From AP-15 sp035503615 (GTDB taxonomy: Bacteria; Pseudomonadota; Alphaproteobacteria; ATCC43930; CGMCC-115725), in contig DATJTI010000005.1 in the NCBI GenBank assembly GCA_035503615.1, forward strand, positions 31,618 to 95,617: a DNA stretch of 64,000 nt. The letters run 5' to 3'. The notes beneath the pieces were generated by a model. The model saw only the letters and a program-made list of their open reading frames with translations. It did no database searches and was not told the origin of the DNA. The position numbers were made by a program, and so were the translations under genes. Positions 43,527 through 52,376 of this stretch are shown in pieces. Numbering within the stretch: position 1 is the first letter of the stretch; each line of letters begins with the position of its first letter.

Positions 43527-44401
43527 AATCCGTCCGGTTGGCGATCAGGGGCGGGTTCGCGATCGGGCTCGCGGCGGTCACGCTGCTGGGTGGTGCCGGC
43601 GGTACGGCTGGCGCCAGCGAGATCACCGCCGTTTACGACGCCTATTGGGCAGGTCTGCCGGCCGGCGAAATCCGCCTTCAGCTCGATGATGGCGCCGGCT
43701 CATATCGCGATCGCATCGAGATCAGCAGCACCGGGCTGCCGCGCCTTGTCACGCATTTCCGCGGGATCGCCGAGGCCGAGGGCCGGCTCACCGCCGGGCA
43801 GCCGGCCGATCCCATCCGATACAATGCCTATTATGATTTGCACAAGCGGCGGAACAGCTGCATCAGCATGCGCTTTGTCGGTCGGGCCGGGGCGACCGTC
43901 GCCCGGCGCGGCCCGCACGACACGAGCCATAAGCCGCCGCTCGCCGAGCGGTTCCGTCGCGACGCAGTCGATCCGATGACGGCGATCGAGCGGCTGCGCG
44001 AAGCGGTGCGCGCGGGCGAAACCGATCGCCGCTTTTCAATCCCGGTCTATGACGGGGCACGCCGGTTTGACGTGATCGGTCAAATCGTGTCCGGCACGGG
44101 CGTGTCCGGCACGGGTGCCACCGGCGGTCCGCTGCAGGTCGTGCTGACTTTGCGCCCGATCGCCGGGTTCAAAGGGGAATCGAGTGACGATGGCGATCCC
44201 GACGATGCGCCGCGGCCGGTCAAGGTGACGTTTTCGGGCGACTGGCGGCGGCTGCCGCTGTCACTCAGCGTGCGAGTGTTCTATCTGCCGCTGTTCGTGC
44301 GGCTCGACCATTTGTGCAGCCGCTCGGCACCCTGCCGCGATGTGGCGCCGGCCTTGGCGGGGCGGCTGCCGGACGCGCCCCCCGCCGGTCAGCGGTGGTA
44401 G
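43523..44401 (+). CDS. DUF3108 domain-containing exported protein
   Basis: About 292 residues from the GTG at 43523, with a signal peptide (GFAIGLAAVTLLGGAGGTAGA). The mature part begins ITAVYDAYWAGLPAGEIRLQL, matching DUF3108 periplasmic proteins of the alphaproteobacterial type. Function of the family is not established. A 15-bp in-frame duplication (two copies of VSGTG) is seen at 44087-44116. It converges with the Tyr-rich gene with a 13-bp overlap. Confidence 0.82.
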   Translation: MKSVRLAIRGGFAIGLAAVTLLGGAGGTAGASEITAVYDAYWAGLPAGEIRLQLDDGAGSYRDRIEISSTGLPRLVTHFRGIAEAEGRLTAGQPADPIRYNAYYDLHKRRNSCISMRFVGRAGATVARRGPHDTSHKPPLAERFRRDAVDPMTAIERLREAVRAGETDRRFSIPVYDGARRFDVIGQIVSGTGVSGTGATGGPLQVVLTLRPIAGFKGESSDDGDPDDAPRPVKVTFSGDWRRLPLSLSVRVFYLPLFVRLDHLCSRSAPCRDVAPALAGRLPDAPPAGQRW

Positions 44402-44691
44402 TGCCAGCGGCCGCGCCAGTAGCCCCAGTGGCCGTGCCAGTAGGGATGGCCATAGTATACCCCGACCGGATAGGCATAGCGATAGTAATAATAAGCCGGG
44501 TATCCGTAATAGACCGGATAGGGATAGTAGCTTGGCCCCGGATAATAGCCCCACGGCCCCGGCACCCCGACGCTGACCACGACCCGCGCCTGCGCTGGCG
44601 TTGACGGCAGTGCCAGTGCTGCCAGACCGGTGGAGGCAATCGCGATCGCGACGAGCCGGGCGATTCCCCGTCTTGGTTTCGAAGCGGCCAA
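44389..44691 (-). CDS. Secreted Tyr/Gly/His/Trp-rich small protein
   Basis: 100 residues: signal peptide (LVAIAIASTGLAALALPSTPAQA) then an unusual mature part of about 65 residues, roughly a third Tyr, ending WHGHWGYWRGRWHYHR. The TTG start has an AAGGAGG SD at six bases. Proteobacterial envelope proteins of this kind are common and mostly unstudied; the His/Trp end could bind metal or carbohydrate. Function unknown. Confidence 0.75.
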   Translation of the reverse strand: MAASKPRRGIARLVAIAIASTGLAALALPSTPAQARVVVSVGVPGPWGYYPGPSYYPYPVYYGYPAYYYYRYAYPVGVYYGHPYWHGHWGYWRGRWHYHR

Positions 44692-44804
44692 ATCTTTCCT
44701 CCTTCGCCGATATGACGACGAAATCTCGATCGTATCTTATAACGCGGGCCGCATGATTTTCATCCCCGTGATTATCAACGATCCGTCTCTTTGCCCGTGG
44801 CAAT

Positions 44805-44850
44805 ATCGTGGCGCGTGGCGGGTCCGGATCGTGGCGCGTAGCGGGTCTGG
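44805..44850. repeat. 23-bp tandem duplication upstream of pcaH
   Basis: Copies 44805-44827 and 44828-44850 differ at about two positions. They lie in the 303-bp gap (44692-44994) before pcaH, where I see no gene. Confidence 0.8.
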
Positions 44851-44994
44851 TTCGGCGCCAACTGCAACCCGGCCACCCGGCGGCGCGCGCCTCGATGGAT
44901 CGTTCCTGCCCCGCGATCCGGCATGCCCGTCTTGACGGCGCGCCGGCCAGGCGCGAGGTTGCGGACATTTTCCGGTCGCCAGGAGCATGATCCG

Positions 44995-45705
44995 ATGACC
45001 GATCCAATACGCCCATTCGCGCCGGTGCCGGAGGGGACCCAGCCGCCCTACCTGCATCCCGACTACGCCAGCACGGTCAAACGGGCGCCGAGCCATCCGC
45101 CGGTCCGGCTCGAGCACAGCCTGACCGAAATCACCGGACCGGTTTTCTCCGGCGGCTGGGCCGGGCCCGATGCCGTCGATTTGACCCGCGGTCATGGCGG
45201 CGCACCACTCGGCGAGCGGATCATCGTCGCCGGCCGGGTCCTCGACGAGGACGGGCGGCCGGTGCCAGGCACGCTTATCGAGTTGTGGCAGTGCAACGCC
45301 GCCGGTCGCTATCGCCATCCGGTCGATCAGCACGACGCGCCGCTCGACCCGAATTTCGATGGGATCGGCCAAATGGTGACCGACGAGCAGGGCCGGTACC
45401 GCTTTCTGACGATCAAACCCGGCGCCTACCCGTGGCGCAACACCTACAATTCATGGCGGCCGGCGCATATCCATTTTGGCGTGTTCGGGCCGGCCTTTGT
45501 GACGCGGCTGATCACCCAGATGTATTTTCCCGGCGATCCGCTCCTCGCCTACGATCCGATCTTTCTCGGCACGCCTGACCGCGCGGCGCGCGAGCGGCTG
45601 ATCGCGGCCTATGATCCGAACCTCAGCGAGGCCGAGTGGGCGCTCGGCTATCATTTCGATATCGTCTTGCGCGGCCGTGCGGCGACACCGATGGAACCGG
45701 GTTGA
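44995..45705 (+). CDS. pcaH: Protocatechuate 3,4-dioxygenase beta subunit
   Basis: 236 residues, intradiol ring-cleavage enzyme. All four Fe(III) ligands are present by position relative to Pseudomonas PcaH: Tyr106 in GRYRHP, Tyr145 in GAYPWRN, His158 and His160 in RPAHIHF. It cleaves protocatechuate to 3-carboxy-cis,cis-muconate with PcaG. ATG at 44995 is the start; an upstream frame extension is not supported. No other beta-ketoadipate gene is nearby. Confidence 0.93.
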   Translation: MTDPIRPFAPVPEGTQPPYLHPDYASTVKRAPSHPPVRLEHSLTEITGPVFSGGWAGPDAVDLTRGHGGAPLGERIIVAGRVLDEDGRPVPGTLIELWQCNAAGRYRHPVDQHDAPLDPNFDGIGQMVTDEQGRYRFLTIKPGAYPWRNTYNSWRPAHIHFGVFGPAFVTRLITQMYFPGDPLLAYDPIFLGTPDRAARERLIAAYDPNLSEAEWALGYHFDIVLRGRAATPMEPG

Positions 45706-45706
45706 G

Positions 45707-46285
45707 ATGGCAAAGCTGATCGCTACACCCTCGCAGACGGTCGGCCCGTTCTTCCATCTGGCGCTCGACCGTCCCGGATGGACGGATCTGGCGAGAGACA
45801 ATCCCCAAGGCGAGCGCATCGTCATCGAGGGGCGGATCACCGATGGCGACGGCGCGCCGGTCGCCGATGCCTGCCTCGAACTGTGGCAGGCCAATGCCGC
45901 CGGCCGCTATGCCCATCCCGACGACACCCGTACCGACAAGCCACTCGATCCGCATTTTCGCGGGTTTGGCCGGGTCTCGACCGATGCCGAAGGCGGTTTC
46001 CGCATCATGACGATCCGGCCGGGGGCGGTGCCGGGCCGCGGCAACACCTTGCAGGCGCCGCATATCGCCGTCGCGCTGTTCGCCCGCGGGCTCCTCAAAC
46101 CGCTCTATACCCGCATCTATTTCGCCGGTGAAACGGGGAACGACAGCGACCCGGTGCTGACGTCGATCGACGATCCGGCCCGCCGCCGGACCCTGATCGC
46201 CGCCAGCCGCGACGGCGACCCGCCGACCTATCGTTTCGACATCGTCATGCAGGGTGAGCGCGAGACGGTCTTTTTCGATTTGTGA
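45707..46285 (+). CDS. pcaG: Protocatechuate 3,4-dioxygenase alpha subunit
   Basis: 192 residues, homologous to PcaH but without the iron ligands, as expected for the structural alpha subunit: TPSQTVGPFFHLAL at the start, then LELWQANAAGRYAHPDD and LQAPHIAVALFARGLLKPLYTRIYF. It contributes to the active-site pocket. It follows pcaH by one base and is cotranscribed. Confidence 0.93.
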   Translation: MAKLIATPSQTVGPFFHLALDRPGWTDLARDNPQGERIVIEGRITDGDGAPVADACLELWQANAAGRYAHPDDTRTDKPLDPHFRGFGRVSTDAEGGFRIMTIRPGAVPGRGNTLQAPHIAVALFARGLLKPLYTRIYFAGETGNDSDPVLTSIDDPARRRTLIAASRDGDPPTYRFDIVMQGERETVFFDL

Positions 46286-46346
46286 CGATCGCGCATGGCG
46301 CGAGCCAACTCGAAGACCATTTCCGGAGCGGACGGCGCCACCACGC

Positions 46347-47540
46347 CTAATCGACGACGATCGGCTTGATCTCGCGCAGGCGGGGTAGGACTTCCTTCGC
46401 GAATAAAGTGATGTTCTTGACCGCCTCGGCGTGGGTGATGAAACCGGTCTTGCCGACCATGATCAGATGGCCGAAGCCGCCGACCTTGTCGTAGAACTCC
46501 ATGATCTGCTTGTAGACGGTGTCGGGGTTGCCGGCATACATGCGGCCGCCGGCCATCGCCATCTCGGCGGTGACACCCGGCCGGTTCAATGCCGAATCGC
46601 GTCCCGGCCGGCCAATCCCGATGGCCCCCGCCGGGCTGCGATAAAGCTGCGGCGCAAATTGTGCGGGCGTCTGGCCGGGCAGAAACTTCGCATATTGCGG
46701 CGCCGATTTCATGCTGGTGTTGACGAACCACAGGAGCTTCGAGCCGACCTCGATGCCCTCCTCGTCGGTGTCGCCGACATAGACAAACGCGGAATAGCCG
46801 AACCGGTCGGTCGCCGGCTTGGAGAGGCCGGCCTCGGCCCGCGCCTGGCGATAGGAGGCCCAGGCCCGTTTCGTGACATCGACGCCGCGCATGACCATGA
46901 TGTTGACCATGCCGCGGCGGCCGAGTTCGGCGGTGTCCTCGGGGTCCGAGGTCGCAGCCCACATCGGCGGGTGCGGCCGCTGGTAGGGGCCCGGCCAGAT
47001 GTTGACGTGGCGATGGGTGAAATGCTTGCCCTCCCAGCTGAACGGACCGTCATGCGAGGTCAGGGTCTTGCCGATCAAATCGATCGCCTCCCAGAACCGT
47101 TCGCGCACCCCGATCGGGTTAGCGTTGCCCGAGGCCATCTCGGTGCCGCCCGATTTGACAAAGCCGATTTCGAGCCGGCCGCGCGAGATCACATCGGCCG
47201 TCGCATATTCCTCGGCGACACGCACCGGGTCCTGCCGCACCGTAACCAGCGTCCCCATGCTGAGAAGACGAATGTTTTTCGTCTGGCGGGCGACGATGCC
47301 GAGGATGACCGGGCTTGCGCCATAGAGGCAATTGATCCCGGCATGATGCTCGCTCGAAGTAATGTTGAGGCCGAGCTCGTCGCATAATAGGTATTCATCG
47401 AGCGTCTCCTCAAACAGCTGCGCCGCGACCTTCGGGTCGCAATAGCGATTGGGCAGGCTGGCGCGCACCGAATCCGCCGCATTGAGCACATCGTCCGGCA
47501 CGAACGGGTACGGGTTCTCGCAATGAAACCAGGCGTCCAT
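46347..47540 (-). CDS. LLM-class flavin-dependent oxidoreductase
   Basis: 397 residues of the luciferase-like alpha type: SSEHHAGINCLYGASPVILGIVARQT, LLSMGTLVTVRQDPVRVAEEYATADVISRGRLEIGFVKS and PDTVYKQIMEFYDKVG. It would oxygenate a small substrate with reduced FMN from a separate reductase. It converges with pcaG and is divergent from a TauD-like gene, and may belong to the same aromatic or xenobiotic-degrading locus. Confidence 0.88.
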   Translation of the reverse strand: MDAWFHCENPYPFVPDDVLNAADSVRASLPNRYCDPKVAAQLFEETLDEYLLCDELGLNITSSEHHAGINCLYGASPVILGIVARQTKNIRLLSMGTLVTVRQDPVRVAEEYATADVISRGRLEIGFVKSGGTEMASGNANPIGVRERFWEAIDLIGKTLTSHDGPFSWEGKHFTHRHVNIWPGPYQRPHPPMWAATSDPEDTAELGRRGMVNIMVMRGVDVTKRAWASYRQARAEAGLSKPATDRFGYSAFVYVGDTDEEGIEVGSKLLWFVNTSMKSAPQYAKFLPGQTPAQFAPQLYRSPAGAIGIGRPGRDSALNRPGVTAEMAMAGGRMYAGNPDTVYKQIMEFYDKVGGFGHLIMVGKTGFITHAEAVKNITLFAKEVLPRLREIKPIVVD

Positions 47541-47749
47541 CTGTTCTCCTCGGCATCCGATGCCTCGATCAGGGCAGCTGAAGCAGGGATCTTATCTTGC
47601 CTTGCGCCTGCCGCAGGACACTGGCCGGCGCGCGGCCGGCAAATTCGCGCGTCCGTGGCCGTCGGTGCAAGGCCGAGCTTCGTTCGATTGACGTGGCGGC
47701 ATCGGCGGGGCGATGCTGCGGCAATCGCCGCGGCCGGAGGAAATATCGC

Positions 47750-48640
47750 ATGAGCCTCGAATTGCACCAGCTGCATCCGCTGTTTGCCGCCGAGGCGAAC
47801 GGCGTCGATCTCGCCGGGCCGGTCGATGCGGCGACGATCGATGCGATCTGGCGGGCGATCGACGAGTACGCGGTCGTCGTGTTTCCCGAGCAGCGTCTCG
47901 ACGACACGCAGCTGCGCGATTTTGCGGCGCGTTTCGGCCCGCTCGAGATCGGCCGCGCCGCCGCCACCACCAAAAAGCGGCGGCTGCAGCATCCGGAGAT
48001 CGGCGATATCTCGAACCTCGACGAAGCGGGCAAGCTGCGCGCCGCCGATGATCGGCGCCGGCTCGACATGCTCGGCAACCGGCTGTGGCACACCGATGCG
48101 TCCTATATGCCGGTGCCGGTGGTGCTGGGCATGCTGCATGCGGTAGCGGTGCCGCCGGCGAGCCCGTTTGGCGGCGGCGAGACCGAATTCGCCGATATGC
48201 GTGCCGCCTATGACGCGCTGCCCGAGGCGATGAAACAGGCGATCGATCCGCTCGTCGCGGTACACGACATCACCTGGTCGCGCGGCCAGATCGGTTTCAC
48301 CGAATTCACGCCGGGCGAGCGTGAGAAATATCCGCCCTCACAGCAGCGGCTGGTGCGCCGGCATCCGGGCTCGGGGCGGAAAACCGTCTATCTTTCGGCG
48401 CATGCCTCGCATATCGAGGGCTGGCCGGTCGGCGACGGGCGGATCCTGCTCTATGACCTCAATCTGTTTGCGACCCGCCCCGAATTCGTCTACCGCCACC
48501 AATGGCGGGTCGGGGATCTGGTGATCTGGGACAACCGCTCGACGATGCATCGCGGCCGGCCGCATGATGACCGCTTCCCGCGCGATCTGCGCCGGGCGAC
48601 GACGCTCGATACCGGCTCGACCCTCGACGAGGCCGCCTGA
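47750..48640 (+). CDS. TauD/TfdA-family Fe(II)/2-oxoglutarate dioxygenase
   Basis: 296 residues with the facial triad: HTD in LWHTDASYMPVP and the distal His with Arg in DNRSTMHRGRPHD. ATG at 47750 has GGAGG nine bases upstream. Family members release sulfite from taurine or oxidise phenoxyacetates and similar ethers. With pcaHG and the MHS transporter nearby, action on an aromatic acid is plausible, but taurine or sulfonate use cannot be excluded because a NitT/TauT-type ABC system is also close. Confidence 0.9.
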   Translation: MSLELHQLHPLFAAEANGVDLAGPVDAATIDAIWRAIDEYAVVVFPEQRLDDTQLRDFAARFGPLEIGRAAATTKKRRLQHPEIGDISNLDEAGKLRAADDRRRLDMLGNRLWHTDASYMPVPVVLGMLHAVAVPPASPFGGGETEFADMRAAYDALPEAMKQAIDPLVAVHDITWSRGQIGFTEFTPGEREKYPPSQQRLVRRHPGSGRKTVYLSAHASHIEGWPVGDGRILLYDLNLFATRPEFVYRHQWRVGDLVIWDNRSTMHRGRPHDDRFPRDLRRATTLDTGSTLDEAA

Positions 48641-48706
48641 TCCGGCCCGACCTGCCGGTACCGGAGAGGCGGGTGTGTCGGCCGGCCTCGCCAGTCCGCA
48701 GCCCGG

Positions 48707-50038
48707 TCAGACCCGCTCGTACTCGGCCGAAATGTCCTTGTTGGTGTAGTCGGTCAGCAATGCCGTCGAGACGATGCCGATGATCGCGCAACCGACCATG
48801 TAGAGCGCGATCGGCAAGCTCGTCCCAAAGGCGGCGAACAGTGCGGTGGCAATGAAGGGCGACGGGCCGCCGGCAATGATCGAGGCGAGCTGATAGCCGA
48901 GCGAAGTGCCGCTGTAGCGCAGCCTGGGCGTGAAGCTTTCCGCGATCAGCGCCGCCTCCGGACCATAGCAGGTCATGACCGGCAGGAGCGACAACGCCAC
49001 CGCGATAAAGATCAAGGTCGGCGATTTGGTGTCGAGCAGGCCAAAATAGATGAAGCCGTACACCGCGACAAAAATGCAGCCGATCATGTACATGTTCTTG
49101 CGGCCGATGCGGTCGGACAGCGCCCCGGCGCCGGTGACCCACAGAAATCCCAGCACGCATTGGGCCATGACCGCGATCAGCAGGAAATCGCGCGACACGC
49201 CCAGGACATGCGTGCCATAGCTGAAGATGAAGGCGCCGACGATGTAGCCGGGTGCCTGTTCCGGCATGCGCAGCAACGCGGTCAGGGCCACCTGCTTGGG
49301 CTGACGCTTGAGGACTTCGAGCACCGGCACGCGCTCGACGCGCTCCTCCTCGATGACTTTCTGGAACACCGGGGTCTCGAGGATGCCGAGCCGGATCCAC
49401 AACCCGATCCCGACCATGACCAGGCTCAGATAAAACGGGATGCGCCAGCCCCAGACGATGAACTGATCGCCCGACAGCCAGCTGAACACCAGCACTGCGA
49501 GGTTGGCGAGAAAGAACCCGGCCGGCGCACCGAATTGCGGCCAAGCCGAGATGAAACCGCGATGCTTGTTGGTCTGCGCCCATTCCATCGCCAGCAGCAC
49601 CGAACCGCCCCATTCGCCGCCGACCCCCACCCCCTGGATCAGGCGAATGATGGTCAGCACGATCGGCGCCCAGATCCCGATCGACGCATAGGTCGGGACG
49701 AGGCCGACGGCGACGGTTGACAGGCCGGTGACCAGCAGGGTGACGATCAGCGTCGCCTTGCGTCCGATCCGATCGCCCCAATGGCCGAAGATCGCCGCCC
49801 CGATCGGCCGCCCGACAAAGCCGATAAAAAACACGCTGAAGGCTTCGAGGATGCCGACGATCGGGCTCGAATGCGGAAAGAACAGCTTGCCGAAGACCAG
49901 CCCGGTGACCGTGCCGTAAACCAGGAAATCGTACCACTCGATCAGCGTGCCGACCGTACTGGCGAGCAGCGCCCGGCGCAGGTGCCGGCGGTGCTCCTCA
50001 TCGGTCAGGCCGCTGGCGGCAGGATCGGACGCGGTCAT
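48707..50038 (-). CDS. MHS-family MFS transporter
   Basis: 443 residues, 12 membrane segments, metabolite:H+ symporter type: TLIEWYDFLVYG near the start, FVGRPIGAAIFGHWGDRIGRKATL (conserved loop motif), and IRLIQGVGVGGEWGGSVLL. These take up organic acids such as citrate, ketoglutarate, proline or aromatic acids. GGAGG lies seven bases before the start. A degraded fragment of a paralogue's end lies upstream (50189-50290). Confidence 0.92.
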   Translation of the reverse strand: MTASDPAASGLTDEEHRRHLRRALLASTVGTLIEWYDFLVYGTVTGLVFGKLFFPHSSPIVGILEAFSVFFIGFVGRPIGAAIFGHWGDRIGRKATLIVTLLVTGLSTVAVGLVPTYASIGIWAPIVLTIIRLIQGVGVGGEWGGSVLLAMEWAQTNKHRGFISAWPQFGAPAGFFLANLAVLVFSWLSGDQFIVWGWRIPFYLSLVMVGIGLWIRLGILETPVFQKVIEEERVERVPVLEVLKRQPKQVALTALLRMPEQAPGYIVGAFIFSYGTHVLGVSRDFLLIAVMAQCVLGFLWVTGAGALSDRIGRKNMYMIGCIFVAVYGFIYFGLLDTKSPTLIFIAVALSLLPVMTCYGPEAALIAESFTPRLRYSGTSLGYQLASIIAGGPSPFIATALFAAFGTSLPIALYMVGCAIIGIVSTALLTDYTNKDISAEYERV

Positions 50039-50188
50039 CGATTTCCTCCTCGGCTACCGGGCGCTTTCTGTGCCCGTTGTTGTTCCCCCGGCGCGCAATG
50101 CGGCACGGAGCATCGCGCTGAGAGCTACCAATTGCCGCAGCTCCTGCCAACCCCGCCATGCAGCGTGGCGCCGATTTTCCGTTACGGA

Positions 50189-50290
50189 TCAGACCTGCGC
50201 GTATTCGGCGGCAATATCCCGATTGGTCTAATCCGGCAGCAGCGCCGTCACGACCAGGCTGATCACGGACGCATACCAGGAGGTCGACGG
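50189..50290 (-). pseudogene. Remnant of a second MHS transporter (C-terminus)
   Basis: The minus strand reads TSWYASVISLVVTALLPD, stop (TAG), TNRDIAAEYAQV, stop. This aligns with the end of the neighbouring transporter, ALLTDYTNKDISAEYERV; the TAG replaces its Tyr. No other part of such a gene is visible upstream, so the rest was lost. The remaining gap sequence (50039-50407) shows nothing else. Confidence 0.75.
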
Positions 50291-50407
50291 CGATCGTGCA
50301 ACCTGACTTGTGCGATGCGAACCGCTTTACAGGGGATTGCGGCTATCGCTATCTCGCGTGCCGGCGAGGATCCTCAGGCCGGCGTTTATCGCCGCCGCAA
50401 CCCTCAC

Positions 50408-50623
50408 TCACGCGGCGGCGAACAGCACGATGCCGCTGGTGACCGACGCGCCGCCGGTGACAATCCCGAGCAGCCGCGCCTCGAAGTGCGGAAAGCTGAC
50501 GTCGCGGTCGGCGAGCGGGGTGACATGCAGCAACACCGCGCCGAACCAGAGCGATATCCCGAGGAGAGTGAATGCCGCCCCGATCCTCCGCTTGCGTGAG
50601 CGCGTCAAAAACCGCCGACCCAT
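50408..50623 (-). CDS. Small two-helix membrane protein
   Basis: 71 residues: a basic N-terminus (RRFLTRSRKRR), membrane helix AAFTLLGISLWFGAVLL, a short loop with PLADRDVSFPHFE, and helix ARLLGIVTGGASVTSGIVLF. The start has GGAGAGAGGG at seven bases. It is the last gene of the ABC-transporter strand but its link to that system is unproven. No family recognised. Confidence 0.65.
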   Translation of the reverse strand: MGRRFLTRSRKRRIGAAFTLLGISLWFGAVLLHVTPLADRDVSFPHFEARLLGIVTGGASVTSGIVLFAAA

Positions 50624-50682
50624 CGCTCGACCCTCTCTCCTTCTCGGACCCGTCGCGCCACCATTTGCCGCGCCGATCGGGG

Positions 50683-51531
50683 CTAGACAGTGGCAACCTC
50701 GCTCGTCTCCTGATGCCAGCGTAAGAGGCGCCGGCGCAGCATGGCGATGCCCTTGATCAGGCAGAACCCGGCGATCGCGATCTCGACAATGCCGGCGAAC
50801 ACGCCCGGTGAGTCGGCGAAACGCGAAGCATTGATCATCGCCGCACCGAGCCCGGTCCCGCCCATCAGCATGCCGCAGACGATGGCGACGATCATCGACA
50901 CCGGCAGCGCCACCTGCAGTCCGGTCAGGATCTGCGGCAACGCCGCCGGCAGCACGACTTCCCACAACAGCCGCCGCTCGCTGGCGCCGAGGCTGCGCGC
51001 CGACCACAACAGCTCCTTTTCGACCCCCTGCGTCGCCGCCACGGTCGCGGTGATGACCGGAAAGATCGCGCTGACCACGATCATCGTGATCTTCGAGGTG
51101 TCGTAGAGGCCGAACCACAGCATGAAGATCGGCAGAAAGGCGATCTTCGGCATCGGGAAGCCGACCGACACGATCGGATCGAAGAACCAGCGCATTGTGC
51201 GATTGCGCGCGATCAGGATGCCGATCGTGACACCGGCCGAGGCGGCGATGGCAAATCCGAACAGGGCGCGATACAGTGTCGCGCCGAGGTTGATCGCGAG
51301 ATCGCCCGACAGTGTGTCCTGCCAGACCCGCTCCAGTACGACCGAAAGCGGCGGCAGCAGAAATTCGCTGACCGCTCCGCTGCGGGCGTAGGCCTCCCAG
51401 CCGGCAAGCAGCAGGATCAGGGTAAAACCGTTGCGCAGATGGCGGCTGAGCGCGAACCCCGCCGCAACCGCGAATCGACCGGCGCCGCGCCGCGGCGCTG
51501 CGACCGCGGCTCGTTCGAGGATTTCGGTCAT
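50683..51531 (-). CDS. ABC transporter permease (NitT/TauT type)
   Basis: 282 residues with about six membrane helices and the EAA loop LGASERRLLWEVVLPAALPQILTGL. It starts ATG at 51531, overlapping the upstream permease stop by four bases. It is one of two unlike permeases, so the channel is probably a heterodimer. The frame stays open further upstream inside the other permease but that is not used. Confidence 0.92.
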   Translation of the reverse strand: MTEILERAAVAAPRRGAGRFAVAAGFALSRHLRNGFTLILLLAGWEAYARSGAVSEFLLPPLSVVLERVWQDTLSGDLAINLGATLYRALFGFAIAASAGVTIGILIARNRTMRWFFDPIVSVGFPMPKIAFLPIFMLWFGLYDTSKITMIVVSAIFPVITATVAATQGVEKELLWSARSLGASERRLLWEVVLPAALPQILTGLQVALPVSMIVAIVCGMLMGGTGLGAAMINASRFADSPGVFAGIVEIAIAGFCLIKGIAMLRRRLLRWHQETSEVATV

Positions 51532-52376
51532 TCCCGCCACCGCAACAGGTGTTGCATCAGCAACAGCCACAACCGGTCGGCGGCAAAGCCGAGCAGCGAC
51601 ACGGTCAGCACCACCGCAAACATCGCGTCGTAGACGCCGCCATCGCCGAGCCAGCCGATCAGGTAGCCGAAACCGGCGCGCGCCGCGATCAGTTCGGTCG
51701 TCACCAGCAGCACAAAGGCGAAGGCGAGCGCAATGCGGATGCCGGCGAGGATCTCCGGCAGCGCGCTCGGCAGCACCACATCGAGGAGGGTCGCGGTGCG
51801 CCCCGCACCAAGGCAGCGCGCCGACCATAGGAGCGTCTGCTCGGCACTGCGCGCGCCGTTGAAGGCGGAGAGCGTGATCGGCAGCATGCAGCCGATGAAG
51901 ATCAAGAGGATTTTCGAGGCGCTGCCAAAGCCGAGCCACAGCACGGTCACCGGGATCAGCGCCGATTTCGGCATCGGATAGAGTGCTTGAACCAATGGGT
52001 TGAACAGGCTGCGCACCGGCCTGGACCACGCCATCAGCACGCCAAGCGGCACGCCGATCACCACCGCAAGACCAAGCCCGGCCGCACCCCGGGCCAGCGA
52101 GACCGCACCGTTGCTGACGAGGTCGCCACCGGCCAGCAGGCTCCACCAGGCGGTGAACACCCGGTCGAGGGCGGGCAGTTCAAGCGGCGAGACGAGGCCG
52201 AGCCGGGTCACCGCTTCCCAGGCCAGCGCCAAAAGCAGGATCGGGGTGTAGCGCCACAGCCCACCGAGCACGCGCCGCATCGCGCTGCGCTGCGGCATCG
52301 CGGCGGTGGCAGCGACGACGGCGCCGCCGGCCGCAGGCGTGGCGGGGCCGGCCAGCTGCAGCGGATCAAGAGCCAT
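51528..52376 (-). CDS. ABC transporter permease (NitT/TauT type)
   Basis: 282 residues; an N-terminal tail of about 40 residues rich in Ala, then about six helices. The EAA loop is LGAGRTATLLDVVLPSALPEILAGI. It overlaps the binding-protein gene by 11 bp at its start and the second permease by four bases at its end. Confidence 0.92.
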   Translation of the reverse strand: MALDPLQLAGPATPAAGGAVVAATAAMPQRSAMRRVLGGLWRYTPILLLALAWEAVTRLGLVSPLELPALDRVFTAWWSLLAGGDLVSNGAVSLARGAAGLGLAVVIGVPLGVLMAWSRPVRSLFNPLVQALYPMPKSALIPVTVLWLGFGSASKILLIFIGCMLPITLSAFNGARSAEQTLLWSARCLGAGRTATLLDVVLPSALPEILAGIRIALAFAFVLLVTTELIAARAGFGYLIGWLGDGGVYDAMFAVVLTVSLLGFAADRLWLLLMQHLLRWRE

